DNA of 64,000 nucleotides from Saccharomonospora amisosensis. Lineage in GTDB: Bacteria; Actinomycetota; Actinomycetes; Mycobacteriales; Pseudonocardiaceae. Where the stretch lies: assembly GCF_011761185.1 (NCBI RefSeq), contig NZ_JAAOYM010000001.1, positions 4,464,001 to 4,528,000 of the forward strand. Reading direction: 5' to 3'. Below the pieces are notes generated by a model, which saw only the letters and a program-made list of their open reading frames with translations, searched no databases and was not told the DNA's origin. Each line of letters starts with the position of its first letter. Positions within the stretch are counted from its first letter, which is position 1. Shown piece after piece: positions 7,548 to 16,784 of the stretch. Both the position numbers and the translations under genes were made by a program.

Positions 7548-8009
7548 GTGGACGCAAGTGATTCGATGCGCGTCAATCGGGCGCTGAACAAGATGAGCAA
7601 GCTCTACCGCGCCGCGAAGGCACGCAAGCTCGCGGCGCTCGGGTTGCATCCCGGACAGGACGTGCTGCTGTGGCTGCTCGCCCAAGAGCGCGACGGCATG
7701 ACAGTCTCGGAACTGGCGGCACGGCTGGGAATCGAACCGCCGACCGCCACCCGTAGCCTCGCTCGGCTGGAGCGTGGCGGGTGGTTCCGGCGCGAACCGG
7801 TCGCCACTGATCGCCGACAAGTGCGCATCGTGGTCACTGAGGCAGGCCACAGGCTGGTCCCCAGCATCGAACGCGCGTGGTCCGAACTCGCCGAGCAGGC
7901 GCTGGGCGAGGTGAGCCAGGAGCAACGCGACATCACGATCGCGGTGCTCGAACAGGCCAACGAGCGACTGCGCGGTCTGGTGGGAGAAGCCGTCCTTGCC
8001 GAGGAGTGA
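7548..8009 (+). CDS. MarR-family transcriptional regulator
   Basis: A 153-residue winged-helix regulator. The N-terminal helix (MRVNRALNKMSKLYRAAKARKL) belongs to the dimer interface. The recognition region MTVSELAARLGIEPPTATRSLARLE lies at about 53-77, and the wing (GWFRREPVATDRRQVRIVVT) at 80-100. The C-terminal dimerisation helices complete the fold. The GTG start has a TAGGAT box 7 nt upstream and no Shine-Dalgarno. It is divergent from the SDR gene, which it probably represses until a small hydrophobic or phenolic ligand binds; the ligand is unknown. Confidence 0.92.
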   Translation: MDASDSMRVNRALNKMSKLYRAAKARKLAALGLHPGQDVLLWLLAQERDGMTVSELAARLGIEPPTATRSLARLERGGWFRREPVATDRRQVRIVVTEAGHRLVPSIERAWSELAEQALGEVSQEQRDITIAVLEQANERLRGLVGEAVLAEE

Positions 8010-8046
8010 GCCGTTGGCGTGTCCCCGAGAACTTCAGGAACCCGCC

Positions 8047-8991
8047 TCAGCCGCCGAGCGCACGCACCACCCGTGACGGGCTCGGCCTGCCGAGCCGCCC
8101 GGCCAGCCACGTGCTCGTCGCGACGAGCGCGTCCAGGTCGACGCCGTGGTCGATCCCGAGCCCGTCGAGCATCCACACCAGGTCCTCGGTGGCGAGGTTG
8201 CCTGTGGCCGACTCCGCATAGGGGCAGCCACCCAGCCCGCCAGCCGAAGAATCCACAGTAGACACCCCGAGTCGCAGCGCGGCGCAGGTGTTGGCCAACG
8301 CCTGACCGTAGGTGTCGTGAAAGTGCACGGCGAGCCCGGCAACGTCGATTCCGGCGGAGGTGAACGCCGTGACCAACCGTTCGACACCAGCCGGGGTCGC
8401 GACCCCGATGGTGTCGCCTAGCGACAGTTGCGTGCAGCCGAGGTCGAGCAGGTTCCGGCCGGCACGAACGACCTGCGCCGGATCGACCACGCCCTCCCAC
8501 GGGTCGCCGAAACACATCGACAGGTAGCCGCGCACGTCGACACCTTCGCTCCTTGCCCGCGACACGACCGGCTCGAACATCGCGAACTGCTCGTCGAAGC
8601 CACGGTTGAGGTTGCGTTCGGCGAAGGACTGGGTAGCGCTGCCGAACACCGCGATGTGGCGCACGCCCGCGGCGAGCGCGCGGTCCAGCCCGCGTTCGTT
8701 GGGCACCAGCACCGGGTAGCGAACCCCGGCCACCCGCCGCAGCCGCTCAAGCAGTTCCTCGGCGTCGGCCAGCTGCGGTACCCATTTCGGGTGCACGAAG
8801 CTGGTGGCCTCCAGCGTCGTCAGTCCCGCGGCAGCGAGCCGATCGAGGAACTCCAGCTTCACCTCGACGGGCACGGTGGTGGCCTCGTTCTGCAGGCCGT
8901 CGCGAGGCCCGACCTCCCAGATGGTGACCTGACGGGGCATGCCCGTCACGGGCCCGACCCGCTCCGGCAACCCGAGCTCACGCGCGCCCAT
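8047..8991 (-). CDS. mvaB: Hydroxymethylglutaryl-CoA lyase
   Basis: A 314-residue TIM-barrel lyase cleaving HMG-CoA to acetyl-CoA and acetoacetate, the last step of leucine breakdown. Visible motifs are WEVGPRDGLQNE (metal Asp, about residues 26-37), SFVHPKWVPQ, the metal ligands in HFHDTYGQ, and the GGLGGCPYA loop with the catalytic Cys. The chosen ATG overlaps the end of the PH-domain gene by 14 nt. A later ATG (8940) would still give the whole barrel. Other leucine or isovalerate genes are not adjacent, though carboxylase genes lie within 2-7 kb. Confidence 0.93.
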   Translation of the reverse strand: MGARELGLPERVGPVTGMPRQVTIWEVGPRDGLQNEATTVPVEVKLEFLDRLAAAGLTTLEATSFVHPKWVPQLADAEELLERLRRVAGVRYPVLVPNERGLDRALAAGVRHIAVFGSATQSFAERNLNRGFDEQFAMFEPVVSRARSEGVDVRGYLSMCFGDPWEGVVDPAQVVRAGRNLLDLGCTQLSLGDTIGVATPAGVERLVTAFTSAGIDVAGLAVHFHDTYGQALANTCAALRLGVSTVDSSAGGLGGCPYAESATGNLATEDLVWMLDGLGIDHGVDLDALVATSTWLAGRLGRPSPSRVVRALGG

Positions 8992-9520
8992 GACGCTCCT
9001 GGCTGCCGGTTCCGAAGTCGAAGTCGTCGTAGGGATTGTCGTTGACCTGCCGGTAGATCATCGTGTGCACCTTCTCGACGCCGGGAATGTCGTCGAAGGT
9101 CAGCGGCTCCTCCGAGGCGGACTCGATGATCAGCGTGCCGCAGCCGAAAACGCGATCGACGAGCCCGTGCTCGAAACGGACGCTGTTGATCCTGGCCATG
9201 GGGATGTCGATGCCGGTGCGCTTGACAACGCCCTCCCGTGCGATCACCCGGTCCGTGGTGACGATGAAGTGCGTGGTGCGCCAGCGCACGAACGGCACGA
9301 GGAACAACCACACCACCAGCAGCACCGCTACCGCGCCGACAGCGATCAGCGTGACCATGTCCCACGGCGCGTCCAGGTCGCGGGCCCACAGCGCGAGCCA
9401 CACCCCGGCTCCCAGCGTGCCCGCCAGAGCCAGCACCGGCAGGATCAGCATCTTGAAGTGCGGATGCTTGTGCGTTATGACGCGCTCACCCTCACTGAGC
9501 AAATCGTCTGGATAAGGCAC
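8978..9520 (-). CDS. PH-domain (bPH2-like) membrane protein
   Basis: A 180-residue protein. After a short cytosolic start (PYPDDLLSEGERVITHKHPH) there are two membrane helices (about 24-44 and 57-79), then a bacterial PH domain: WRTTHFIVTTDRVIAREGVVKRTGIDIPMARI, and FGCGTLIIESASEEPLTFDDIPGVEKVH. The tail is Gly/Asp-rich. The GTG start has a CGGGGGT Shine-Dalgarno. Function is unknown; related actinobacterial proteins sit in the cytoplasmic membrane with the PH fold facing inwards. It lies between biotin ligase and HMG-CoA lyase on the same strand. The birA-PH-protein neighbourhood is common in actinobacteria. Confidence 0.88.
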   Translation of the reverse strand: MPYPDDLLSEGERVITHKHPHFKMLILPVLALAGTLGAGVWLALWARDLDAPWDMVTLIAVGAVAVLLVVWLFLVPFVRWRTTHFIVTTDRVIAREGVVKRTGIDIPMARINSVRFEHGLVDRVFGCGTLIIESASEEPLTFDDIPGVEKVHTMIYRQVNDNPYDDFDFGTGSQERHGRA

Positions 9521-9581
9521 TTCGACACCCCCGAGGGCTCATGTTCGGCGTGGGAGTCACCGTACCGCGTCATCGCCGGGC

Positions 9582-10406
9582 TCAGGCGTGGCTCGGCCGC
9601 AGGTGGACGACATCACCTGCGAAGATCGTGTGGCGCTCCCCGTCGGCTGTCCGGACGATGAGCGCCGCATCGGAGTCCACGTCGAGCGCCTCACCGATCT
9701 TGGCCGAACCACCCGCCACGAGAACCTTCACCTGCATCCCGAGCGTCGCGCACCGCGACCGGTACTCGTCGAGCAGCCCGGCGGCCCGCAGATCCCCGCG
9801 GGCGCAGCGCCAGCGCTGCTCGCGTTCGTGCAGGTGACCCAACAGCAGGCGGGCCACCTCCGTGCGGTCGGAGGTCGAGGCGCCCTCCTCGGCGAGTGAG
9901 GTCGCGCGCAGCGCGCCCGGCCCCGGTCGCACCGGCTCGCGCATCGGCGACACGTTCACGCCGATGCCCAGCACGACAGCCTGCTCGTCACAGGCGACCG
10001 CCTCGGCGAGCACACCGGCGCACTTGGCGCGCTCAACCCCAGCCAGCATGTCGTTGGGCCACTTGAGCACCGCGTCAACACCCAACTCCCGCGCGGTGTC
10101 GATCAGGGCGAGCCCCGCGACGGCCGCCAGCGAGCCGAGCGCGGGCAGTGGCACCTCGCCAGGCCGCAGCAACACGCTCAGGTACACGCCGGCGCCGGGC
10201 GGGGAGACCCAGGTTCGGCCCCTGCGGCCCGCACCCTTGGTCTGCTCCTCGGCGATGAGCACGGTGCGGTCTGCCGCGCCCTCCACGACGGCATCTCGAA
10301 GATCGGCGTTGGTGGAGCCCGTGCTGGCGACCACGTCGATGGCGGTATAGGGGCCGACGGGCCGCAGCAGCGCGGAACGCAGTCGCGCGGCGTCGATGCG
10401 CTTCAT
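9582..10406 (-). CDS. birA: Biotin--[acetyl-CoA-carboxylase] ligase
   Basis: A 274-residue class I biotin protein ligase without the N-terminal HTH domain, so it does not act as a repressor. The biotinyl-AMP loop GAGRRGRTWVSPPGAGVYLS and the catalytic KWPNDML are clear. The C-terminal SH3-like domain ends near TIFAGDVVHLR. The ATG at 10406 begins MKRIDAARL. A TAGGCT box 7 nt before it marks a leaderless promoter, so the 14 extra upstream codons are not needed. It is divergent from accD5 and attaches biotin to the AccA3 carrier lysine encoded at 14-15.8 kb. Same order as Rv3279c-Rv3280. Confidence 0.93.
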   Translation of the reverse strand: MKRIDAARLRSALLRPVGPYTAIDVVASTGSTNADLRDAVVEGAADRTVLIAEEQTKGAGRRGRTWVSPPGAGVYLSVLLRPGEVPLPALGSLAAVAGLALIDTARELGVDAVLKWPNDMLAGVERAKCAGVLAEAVACDEQAVVLGIGVNVSPMREPVRPGPGALRATSLAEEGASTSDRTEVARLLLGHLHEREQRWRCARGDLRAAGLLDEYRSRCATLGMQVKVLVAGGSAKIGEALDVDSDAALIVRTADGERHTIFAGDVVHLRPSHA

Positions 10407-10413
10407 ACGGCAC

Positions 10414-10419
10414 AGCCTA
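10414..10419 (-). promoter_or_regulatory. -10 box of leaderless birA promoter
   Basis: TAGGCT on the minus strand, 7 nt before the birA ATG. Confidence 0.5.
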
Positions 10420-10473
10420 TGACCCCGGCGAGCCCTATGACGTGGCACACCCCTGCGGCCAACTGAGGGTCGT

Positions 10474-10479
10474 TAAGCT
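10474..10479 (+). promoter_or_regulatory. -10 box of leaderless accD5 promoter
   Basis: TAAGCT, 8 nt before the accD5 ATG at 10488. No Shine-Dalgarno is visible. It is divergent from the birA promoter 55 nt away. Confidence 0.5.
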
Positions 10480-10487
10480 GCTGTTTC

Positions 10488-12128
10488 ATGAGCAGCGCGA
10501 CGGAGCCGATCGGCACGCCCCCCGCAGAAGAACCGGACATCCACACCACGGCCGGTAAGCTCGCCGACCTCTACCTGCGCTACGACGAGGCGGTGCACGC
10601 CGGGTCGGCGCGCGCGGTGGAGCGCCAGCACGCCAGGGGCAAGAAGACCGCACGTGAGCGCATCGACCTGCTGCTCGACCCCGGTTCCTTCGTCGAACTC
10701 GACGCGCTGGCCCGGCACCGCTCCACCAACTTCGGGCAGGACTCCAACCGGCCCTACGGCGACGGGGTGGTCACCGGGTACGGCACCGTCGACGGCAGGC
10801 CGGTGTGCGTGTTCAGCCAGGACGTCACGGTTTTCGGCGGCTCACTCGGCGAGGTGTACGGCGAGAAGATCGTCAAGGTGATGGACCTGGCGATCAAGAC
10901 AGGCAGGCCGATCATCGGCATCAACGAGGGTGGCGGCGCGCGCATCCAGGAAGGCGTCGTCTCGCTCGGCCTTTACGGCGAGATCTTCCGCCGCAACACC
11001 CAGGCCTCCGGTGTGGTCCCGCAGATCTCGCTCATCATGGGCGCCAACGCGGGTGGGCACGTGTACTCGCCCGCGCTCACCGACTTCGTGGTGATGGTGG
11101 ACCAGACCTCCCAGATGTTCATCACCGGACCCGACGTCATCAAGACGGTGACCGGCGAGGAGGTGACCTTCGAGGACCTCGGTGGTGGCCGCACCCACAA
11201 CACGAAGTCCGGCAACGCGCACTACCTCGCGGGCGACGAGGAGGACGCCATCTCCTACGTCAAGGAGTTGCTCTCCTTCCTGCCCGCCAACAACCTCTCC
11301 GAACCTCCGGTGTTCGACTCTCCCGAGCCGACGGGTGAGTCCATCCCGGACGGTGTCAGCGAAACCGACCTGGAACTGGACACGCTGGTCCCCGACTCGC
11401 CGAACCAGCCGTACGACATGCACGAGGTGATCAAGCGGGTCGTGGACGAGGGCGAGTTCCTCGAGGTGCACGAACTGTTCGCGCCCAACGTGCTGGTCGG
11501 GTTCGGCCGCGTCGACGGCCACAGCGTCGGCATCGTCGCCAACCAGCCGACCCAGTTCGCGGGCTGCCTCGACATCGACGCCTCGGAGAAGGCCGCCCGG
11601 TTCGTGCGTACCTGCGACGCGTTCAACGTGCCCGTGCTGACCTTCGTCGACGTTCCCGGCTTCCTCCCCGGTACCGACCAGGAATGGAACGGCATCATCC
11701 GGCGGGGCGCGAAGCTGATCTACGCCTACGCGGAGGCGACGGTACCGCTGGTCACCGTCATCACCCGCAAAGCGTACGGCGGCGCCTACGACGTGATGGG
11801 TTCCAAGCATCTCGGCGCGGACGTCAACGTCGCGTGGCCGACCGCCCAGATCGCCGTGATGGGCGCTCAGGGTGCCGCCAACATCGTGCACCGCAAGACC
11901 ATCGCCAACGCGGCGGAAGCGGGCGAGGACGTGGAGCAGCTGCGGGCGCGGCTGATCCAGGAGTACGAGGACACGCTGTGCAACCCCTACGTCGCCGCGG
12001 AGCGTGGCTATGTCGACGGCGTGATCCCGCCCTCGCACACCCGCGGCTACGTGACCAGGGCGCTTCGGATGCTTCGGGACAAGCGCGAGACGCTGCCGCC
12101 GAAGAAGCACGGCAACATCCCGCTGTGA
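10488..12128 (+). CDS. accD5: Propionyl-CoA/acyl-CoA carboxylase beta (carboxyltransferase) subunit
   Basis: A 546-residue carboxyltransferase that moves the carboxyl group from carboxybiotin to propionyl-CoA or acetyl-CoA, giving (S)-methylmalonyl- or malonyl-CoA. The N-terminal half has the acyl-CoA oxyanion segment [13 protein letters not shown]. The C-terminal half has the biotin-side segments [14 protein letters not shown] and [14 protein letters not shown], and it ends KKHGNIPL. The length and the downstream epsilon gene match the AccD5/PccB type, whose usual substrate is propionyl-CoA. The order birA, accD5, accE5, maf, accA3 is that of M. tuberculosis. The product feeds methylmalonyl-CoA mutase encoded at 30.8-34.8 kb. 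Confidence 0.95.
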   Translation: MSSATEPIGTPPAEEPDIHTTAGKLADLYLRYDEAVHAGSARAVERQHARGKKTARERIDLLLDPGSFVELDALARHRSTNFGQDSNRPYGDGVVTGYGTVDGRPVCVFSQDVTVFGGSLGEVYGEKIVKVMDLAIKTGRPIIGINEGGGARIQEGVVSLGLYGEIFRRNTQASGVVPQISLIMGANAGGHVYSPALTDFVVMVDQTSQMFITGPDVIKTVTGEEVTFEDLGGGRTHNTKSGNAHYLAGDEEDAISYVKELLSFLPANNLSEPPVFDSPEPTGESIPDGVSETDLELDTLVPDSPNQPYDMHEVIKRVVDEGEFLEVHELFAPNVLVGFGRVDGHSVGIVANQPTQFAGCLDIDASEKAARFVRTCDAFNVPVLTFVDVPGFLPGTDQEWNGIIRRGAKLIYAYAEATVPLVTVITRKAYGGAYDVMGSKHLGADVNVAWPTAQIAVMGAQGAANIVHRKTIANAAEAGEDVEQLRARLIQEYEDTLCNPYVAAERGYVDGVIPPSHTRGYVTRALRMLRDKRETLPPKKHGNIPL

Positions 12129-12146
12129 TCGCGAAAGGCCGCTGCC

Positions 12147-12401
12147 ATGTCTGCCATGTCGGAAGAAGCTGCCATGCCTGAGCAACCGGAACATTCCGGG
12201 CCGCTGCTGCGCGTCGTGCGCGGCAATCCCGACGACGCGGAGGTGGCCGCACTCACCGCCGTCATCGCCGCCGTGGCCGCCTCCGGTGAGCAGGAGGCCA
12301 AGCCCGCCACCCGGTCGCTGTGGGCCGACCCCGCGGCGCGACTGCGGGCACCGCTGCGGCCCGGACACGGGGCCTGGCGTGCCTCCGGGCTGCTCCGTTG
12401 A
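12147..12401 (+). CDS. accE5: Acyl-CoA carboxylase epsilon subunit
   Basis: An 84-residue protein 18 nt after accD5, with an AAAGG Shine-Dalgarno. It has the epsilon-subunit pattern: LLRVVRGNPDDAEVAALTAVIAA (about 20-42), an Ala-rich linker, and SLWADPAARLRAPLRPGHGAWRASGLLR at the C-terminus. Epsilon subunits occur only in actinobacteria and stabilise the alpha-beta carboxylase complex. In-frame ATGs at codons 4 and 10 are alternative starts. Confidence 0.92.
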   Translation: MSAMSEEAAMPEQPEHSGPLLRVVRGNPDDAEVAALTAVIAAVAASGEQEAKPATRSLWADPAARLRAPLRPGHGAWRASGLLR

Positions 12402-12430
12402 GGCGGCGGTGCGTGCGCGGTGCGATCACA

Positions 12431-12436
12431 TAGCCT
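12431..12436 (+). promoter_or_regulatory. -10 box of leaderless maf promoter
   Basis: TAGCCT, 7 nt before GTG 12444. It suggests maf can be transcribed apart from accD5-accE5. Confidence 0.45.
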
Positions 12437-12443
12437 TTGCCGC

Positions 12444-13112
12444 GTGCGTTTCGTGCTGGCCTCGGCCTCCCCAGCTCGCCTCGCGGTGCTGCGCGCGGCG
12501 GGGATCGAACCGAGTGTGATCGTCTCCGGCGTCGACGAGGAGGCCGTCGCAGCCGGACTGCCCGACCCTTCACCGTCCGAACTGGTCACCGCACTCGCCA
12601 TGGCGAAGGCCGACGCCGTGGCCCGCTCCGCGGACCTCGCCGCTATCACACACGGGTCGCACGCCGAGGCCCACGAAGGTGCCGAGGACGCCGTCGTGGT
12701 CGGCTGCGACTCGATGCTCGCGATCGGTGGCGAGGTGGTGGGCAAGCCCGCGACCGCTGAGGTCGCTCGCGCACGCTGGGCCGCCATGGCAGGCGGCACC
12801 GGCGAGTTGCTCACCGGGCATGCCGTGGTGCGGGTGAGCGACGGTGAGACCGTCGGCGTCGCGAGCGGAACCCAGTCAACGACCGTGCGGTTCGCTTCCC
12901 CCACCGAGGCGGAACTCGAAGCCTACCTGCGGTCGGGTGAGCCACTTGCCGTGGCGGGCGCGTTCACTTTGGACGGTCTTGGCGGCTGGTTCGTCGAAGG
13001 CGTCGACGGCGACCCCTCCAGCGTGATCGGAATCAGCCTGCCGCTGACAAGGCGACTCCTCGCGGAGGTGGGCGTGAGCGTCGTGGACCTGTGGCGAGAC
13101 GGCGAGGGCTGA
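12444..13112 (+). CDS. maf: Maf-family nucleoside triphosphate pyrophosphatase
   Basis: A 222-residue house-cleaning pyrophosphatase that hydrolyses dTTP/UTP or modified nucleotides to the monophosphate. It starts RFVLASASPARLAVLRAAGI, the family's defining S-x-S-P-R pattern. The catalytic Asp is in VVGCDSMLAIGGEVVGKP, and other motifs are MAGGTGELLTGH and AFTLDGLGGWFVEGVDGDPSSVIGISL. I use the GTG at 12444 because the TAGCCT box lies 7 nt upstream and the product then begins exactly at the conserved first strand. It is convergent with the next gene, separated by 4 nt. Confidence 0.92.
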   Translation: MRFVLASASPARLAVLRAAGIEPSVIVSGVDEEAVAAGLPDPSPSELVTALAMAKADAVARSADLAAITHGSHAEAHEGAEDAVVVGCDSMLAIGGEVVGKPATAEVARARWAAMAGGTGELLTGHAVVRVSDGETVGVASGTQSTTVRFASPTEAELEAYLRSGEPLAVAGAFTLDGLGGWFVEGVDGDPSSVIGISLPLTRRLLAEVGVSVVDLWRDGEG

Positions 13113-13116
13113 CCCG

Positions 13117-13821
13117 CTACGAGCAGGCCCCGACCTCGTCGGCCGCGAGGTCCACCTCCGGCCAGCCGCGCAACTGGCCTGGCGAGTCGAACCCGGCCGT
13201 GCAGCCGACGAGTTGGCCACGCAGGTCGTAGACCTCGGCGAGCACGGGCGCGCGCCTGCACTGCGAGACCTCGCCTGCACGGCCACAATCGTGCCGCACC
13301 ACGATCACCTCCGGCGCGGCGTCACCGGCCGCGTCGTCGAGCGTGATGCTGCCCGCGTCGGAGAAGTACGGCCGCTCGGCCGAAGCCCAGCCGTCGCCAC
13401 GCCAGATGTGCAGCTCGCCCGCCATCCCGCCGTCGTGCGGCCCGCGCACAAGGCAGACCGGGGTGGCGATCTCGACGCAGCGCAGCGAGTCGTGGTTGAG
13501 CCGCACCCCCATGCCGGTGATCGTGGTTTCCGCGGTCGTACCCGACGACGGCCCACCGGCCCGCAGTCTGCCCGTGCCGCCGCGGCTGTCGGCCAGCAAC
13601 TCAACCGGCATGCCGTTGACCATGGCGGACGCCAGGACACGGCACGGTTCGTCACCGCAACCGGAGTAGGACGCCGCCGCCGTGGTCGTCGCCCCACCCG
13701 CGCTCGCGGGCGCGGAATCCCCGTTGCGCAGCACCGCCGCCGTCACCAACGCGCACAGGGCCACAGCGAACGACAGCGCCGTCGTGAGCACGACGGCGCG
13801 CGGCGCCGACGTTCCCGCCAC
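13117..13821 (-). CDS. Hypothetical exported or membrane-anchored protein
   Basis: A 234-residue protein. Residues 8-35 form a single N-terminal membrane/signal segment (VVLTTALSFAVALCALVTAAV) after a short positive start. It is followed by a Ser/Thr/Ala linker and an extracytoplasmic domain with about eight Cys, probably disulfide-bonded pairs (for example SGCGDEPCRVL and HDCGRAGEVSQCRRAP). The GTG at 13821 has an ideal GGAGGA Shine-Dalgarno; the open frame continues far upstream but only as antisense of accA3. No family is recognised. It is convergent with maf and divergent from accA3. Confidence 0.75.
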   Translation of the reverse strand: MAGTSAPRAVVLTTALSFAVALCALVTAAVLRNGDSAPASAGGATTTAAASYSGCGDEPCRVLASAMVNGMPVELLADSRGGTGRLRAGGPSSGTTAETTITGMGVRLNHDSLRCVEIATPVCLVRGPHDGGMAGELHIWRGDGWASAERPYFSDAGSITLDDAAGDAAPEVIVVRHDCGRAGEVSQCRRAPVLAEVYDLRGQLVGCTAGFDSPGQLRGWPEVDLAADEVGACS

Positions 13822-13998
13822 TGGATCCTCCTCCCTCAGCGTGCCCTGCGCGTTCGCGCCTGAGGGTAGGCGAGGTGGTAGCGGACCTTCAGCTACGGCG
13901 CCGCCCGCCCTCACCCCTACGTCGCGTGAGCCTCGTCTCGTCTGCCGTGGCAGCGGAGTCCGTAAACTCTCGCGTGAGCAGCTAACAGGGAGGTAAGC

Positions 13999-15774
13999 GT
14001 GCCCGAACCAGCGAGCGTCACCAAGGTGCTCGTCGCCAACCGCGGTGAGATCGCCGTCAGGGTGATCAGAGCGGCCAAGGACGCGGGGCTGGCCAGCGTG
14101 GCCGTGTACGCCGAACCCGACAGGGAAGCACCACACGTTCGCATGGCCGACGAGGCCTTCGCGCTGGGCGGCACCACGGCGGCCGAAAGCTACCTGGTGT
14201 TCGACAAACTGCTCGACGCCGCCAAGCGGTCCGGCGCCGACGCCGTGCACCCCGGCTACGGCTTCCTTTCCGAGAACGCCGACTTCGCACAGGCGGTACT
14301 GGACGCGGGACTCACCTGGATCGGGCCGAGCCCGCAAGCGATCCGCGACCTGGGGGACAAGGTCACCGCGCGGCACATCGCGTTGAAGGCGGGCGCGCCG
14401 CTGGTGCCAGGCACGAAGGACCCGGTATCGGGCGCGGACGAGGTCGTCGCGTTCGCGGAGGAGCACGGCCTGCCCGTGGCCATCAAGGCCGCGTTCGGTG
14501 GCGGTGGCCGGGGCCTGAAAGTGGCCCGAAGCATGGAGGAGATCCCCGAGCTGTTCGATTCGGCCACCCGCGAGGCCGTGGCCGCGTTCGGCCGTGGTGA
14601 GTGCTTCGTCGAGCGCTACCTGGATCGGCCGCGCCACGTCGAGGCGCAGGTGCTCGCGGACAAGCACGGCAACGTGGTGGTCGTGGGCACGAGGGACTGC
14701 TCGCTGCAACGCCGCCACCAGAAGCTGGTCGAGGAGGCGCCCGCCCCGTTCCTCACCGCCGAGCAGCGTGAGATCATCCATTCCTCTGCGAAGGCCATCT
14801 GCAAGGAAGCGGGCTACTACGGCGCGGGCACGGTCGAGTACCTGGTCGGTGTCGACGGCACGATCTCCTTCCTCGAGGTGAACACCCGCCTCCAGGTCGA
14901 GCACCCGGTCTCGGAGGAGACCACCGGGATCGACCTCGTGCGTGAGCAGTTCCGTATCGCGGAGGGCGGCACACTGCCGTTCACCGAGGACCCGCAGCCG
15001 CGCGGTCACTCCATCGAGTTCCGCATCAACGGCGAGGACGCGGGCCGCAACTTCCTGCCCGCACCCGGAACGGTCACCCGCCTGGTGTTCCCCGAAGGGC
15101 CAGGCGTGCGCGTCGACTCCGGCGTCGAGACCGGCAGCGTGATCGGCGGGCAGTTCGACTCCATGCTCGCCAAGGTGATCGTCACCGGCGCCGACCGTGC
15201 GCAGGCGATCGAGCGTGCGCGCCGCGCGTTGGACGAGATGGTCGCGGAGGGCTTGGCGACCGTCCTACCGTTCCACAGGGCGGTCCTGCGTGACGAGGCT
15301 TTCGTCGGCGACGGCACCGGGTTCTCCGTGCACACCCGCTGGATCGAGACCGAATTCGACAACACCATCGAACCGTTCACAGCCGCCGAGGAGGTCGAAG
15401 CCGAGGCCGAGCCACGCCAGAACGTCGTCGTCGAGGTCGGTGGCCGCAGGCTGGAGGTGTCCCTGCCCGGTGACCTGGCGCTCGGCGGTGGCGGCACCGC
15501 CGCCGCTGGCAAGGCCAAGCCGCGCAAGCGGGGCGGCGGCGCGAAAGCGGCCGTCAGCGGGGACGCGGTCACCGCGCCCATGCAGGGCACGATCGTCAAG
15601 CTGGCTGTCACCGACGGTCAGCAGGTCGAGGCGGGTGAACTGATCGTGGTGCTGGAAGCCATGAAGATGGAGAACCCGGTCACCGCGCACAAGTCGGGCA
15701 CGGTCGCGGGACTCGCCGTCGAGGTCGGCTCCGCCGTCAGCCAGGGCGCCGTGCTGGCCGAGATCAAGGACTGA
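13999..15774 (+). CDS. accA3: Acyl-CoA carboxylase alpha subunit (biotin carboxylase + biotin carrier)
   Basis: A 591-residue fused subunit. Biotin carboxylase covers about 7-455: [36 protein letters not shown]-grasp [10 protein letters not shown], and [14 protein letters not shown]. After a linker, the biotin carrier domain (515-591) has the carrier motif EAMKMEN with biotinylated Lys556. It carboxylates biotin with ATP and bicarbonate, and AccD5 then uses it. The GTG start is preceded by GGGAGG. Upstream, TAAACT near 13963 could be the -10 box. In mycobacteria one AccA3 serves several AccD partners. Confidence 0.95.
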   Translation: MPEPASVTKVLVANRGEIAVRVIRAAKDAGLASVAVYAEPDREAPHVRMADEAFALGGTTAAESYLVFDKLLDAAKRSGADAVHPGYGFLSENADFAQAVLDAGLTWIGPSPQAIRDLGDKVTARHIALKAGAPLVPGTKDPVSGADEVVAFAEEHGLPVAIKAAFGGGGRGLKVARSMEEIPELFDSATREAVAAFGRGECFVERYLDRPRHVEAQVLADKHGNVVVVGTRDCSLQRRHQKLVEEAPAPFLTAEQREIIHSSAKAICKEAGYYGAGTVEYLVGVDGTISFLEVNTRLQVEHPVSEETTGIDLVREQFRIAEGGTLPFTEDPQPRGHSIEFRINGEDAGRNFLPAPGTVTRLVFPEGPGVRVDSGVETGSVIGGQFDSMLAKVIVTGADRAQAIERARRALDEMVAEGLATVLPFHRAVLRDEAFVGDGTGFSVHTRWIETEFDNTIEPFTAAEEVEAEAEPRQNVVVEVGGRRLEVSLPGDLALGGGGTAAAGKAKPRKRGGGAKAAVSGDAVTAPMQGTIVKLAVTDGQQVEAGELIVVLEAMKMENPVTAHKSGTVAGLAVEVGSAVSQGAVLAEIKD

Positions 15775-15824
15775 GGCGATCGGACGGCCGCCGGGCTTCG
15801 TGGCAGCCACTGATCCATCCGACC

Positions 15825-15830
15825 TACCAT
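15825..15830 (+). promoter_or_regulatory. -10 box, leaderless DUF1707 gene
   Basis: TACCAT, 6 nt before GTG 15837; no Shine-Dalgarno. Confidence 0.4.
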
Positions 15831-15836
15831 CGAGAC

Positions 15837-16253
15837 GTGGCCGTCGATCGACCGGAGTACCGGCTCAGTGACGCTGAGCGGCGAGAAGCGTTGGACGCGC
15901 TTTCCGAGCACGTCCGCAGCGGACGGCTGGACCTGGTCGAGTTCGAGCAGCGGTCGGGCCAGGTGAGCGCCGCGAAGCTACGCGGCGAGTTGGAGCCCAT
16001 CTTCGCGGACCTGCCGGAGCCGCGGCCGAGTGTGCTTCACACCGTTCGCACGCTCGGGCAGCCGCGGCAGCGAGGCGAGCCGCCGCAGCCCTGGTCGCAG
16101 CGGGTCGCGGCAAGCGCCGTCCCGATCGCGGCCATCGTGGCCCTCGTGCTGTTCTTCACCATCGCGAGAGGCATGGTGTTCGTGTTCCTGTTACCTGCCG
16201 TGGTCGCGCTCTTGGCAGGGTCTTTGGCCTCCAACCGGCGCCGAGGGCCATAA
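15837..16253 (+). CDS. DUF1707 (SHOCT-like) membrane protein
   Basis: A 138-residue protein. Residues 5-62 are a DUF1707 domain (YRLSDAERREALDALSEHVRSG, then LDLVEFEQRSGQVSAAK, GELEPIFADLPEP). A basic linker leads to two short membrane segments at about 92-132 (VPIAAIVALVLFFTIARGM and VFLLPAVVALLAGSLA). The domain is common in actinobacteria and its function is unknown. A second DUF1707 gene lies at 50.4 kb with a different C-terminus. Its stop codon is part of the TAAGAT box of the next gene. Confidence 0.85.
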   Translation: MAVDRPEYRLSDAERREALDALSEHVRSGRLDLVEFEQRSGQVSAAKLRGELEPIFADLPEPRPSVLHTVRTLGQPRQRGEPPQPWSQRVAASAVPIAAIVALVLFFTIARGMVFVFLLPAVVALLAGSLASNRRRGP

Positions 16254-16256
16254 GAT
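16251..16256 (+). promoter_or_regulatory. -10 box of leaderless GNAT gene, overlapping upstream stop
   Basis: TAAGAT, whose TAA is the stop codon of the DUF1707 gene, 6 nt before GTG 16263. Confidence 0.45.
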
Positions 16257-16262
16257 CACCGC

Positions 16263-16784
16263 GTGGAGCCGGTCGAGATCAACGCGGGGACCTACTACCT
16301 TCGCAGCCTGCGGGCGGACGAACTGCTGGACGACCGGCCACGGCTGCTGGCTGCCTTCGCCGATCCGGTTCACCGTCGGTTCGTCCCCCACTACGTCGTC
16401 GACACCGTTGAGGCGGCCACCGCCTACGTCGAGCGCCGCGCCCGCGAGTGGCTGGCCGACGAGCGCTGTTCCTGGGCGGTCGCCGAGCCCACTACCGGCG
16501 AACTGCTCGGCGAGGTGGGGCTGAAGCGGCTCGATCTCGCCGCGGGCACCGCGGAGGCCGCCGTGTGGCTGCACCCCGCCGAACGCGGACGAGGGATTGC
16601 CGCCACAGGGCTGACCGCGGCGTTGCGTTTCGGGTTCGGCGCGCTCGGTCTTCGCTACGTCGACTACCGGCACGAGGCCGCCAATCACGCCTCGGAAGCG
16701 GTCGCGAGGAAGTGCGGCTTCACTCTCGTCGACGCGGCGGGCTCCGATCTCCGCTGGCGGCTGACCTCGGACGGCGCCGCGTGA
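16263..16784 (+). CDS. GNAT-family N-acetyltransferase
   Basis: A 173-residue acetyltransferase of the RimJ/RimL type. It begins with a substrate strand (YYLRSLRADELLDDRP). The acetyl-CoA loop lies in VWLHPAERGRGIAATGLTAAL (R-G-x-G-I/A pattern, about 99-119), followed by FGALGLRYVDYRHEAANHASEAVARKCGF, the usual N-x-x-S-x-x-x-x-x-K-x-G-F ending. The substrate is unknown; this subfamily acetylates protein N-termini or small amines. Its stop overlaps the GTG of the next gene (GTGA at 16781), so the GNAT and the three downstream genes are translationally chained. Confidence 0.88.
   Translation: MEPVEINAGTYYLRSLRADELLDDRPRLLAAFADPVHRRFVPHYVVDTVEAATAYVERRAREWLADERCSWAVAEPTTGELLGEVGLKRLDLAAGTAEAAVWLHPAERGRGIAATGLTAALRFGFGALGLRYVDYRHEAANHASEAVARKCGFTLVDAAGSDLRWRLTSDGAA

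Noticed and set aside
10842-12368. Open frame of 508 codons on the minus strand
   Set aside because: Antisense to accD5 and accE5, with typical shadow composition.
13822-15009. Upstream extension of the exported protein gene (to a 630-residue product)
   Set aside because: The extra part is antisense of accA3. A strong Shine-Dalgarno and a signal-like start sit at 13821.
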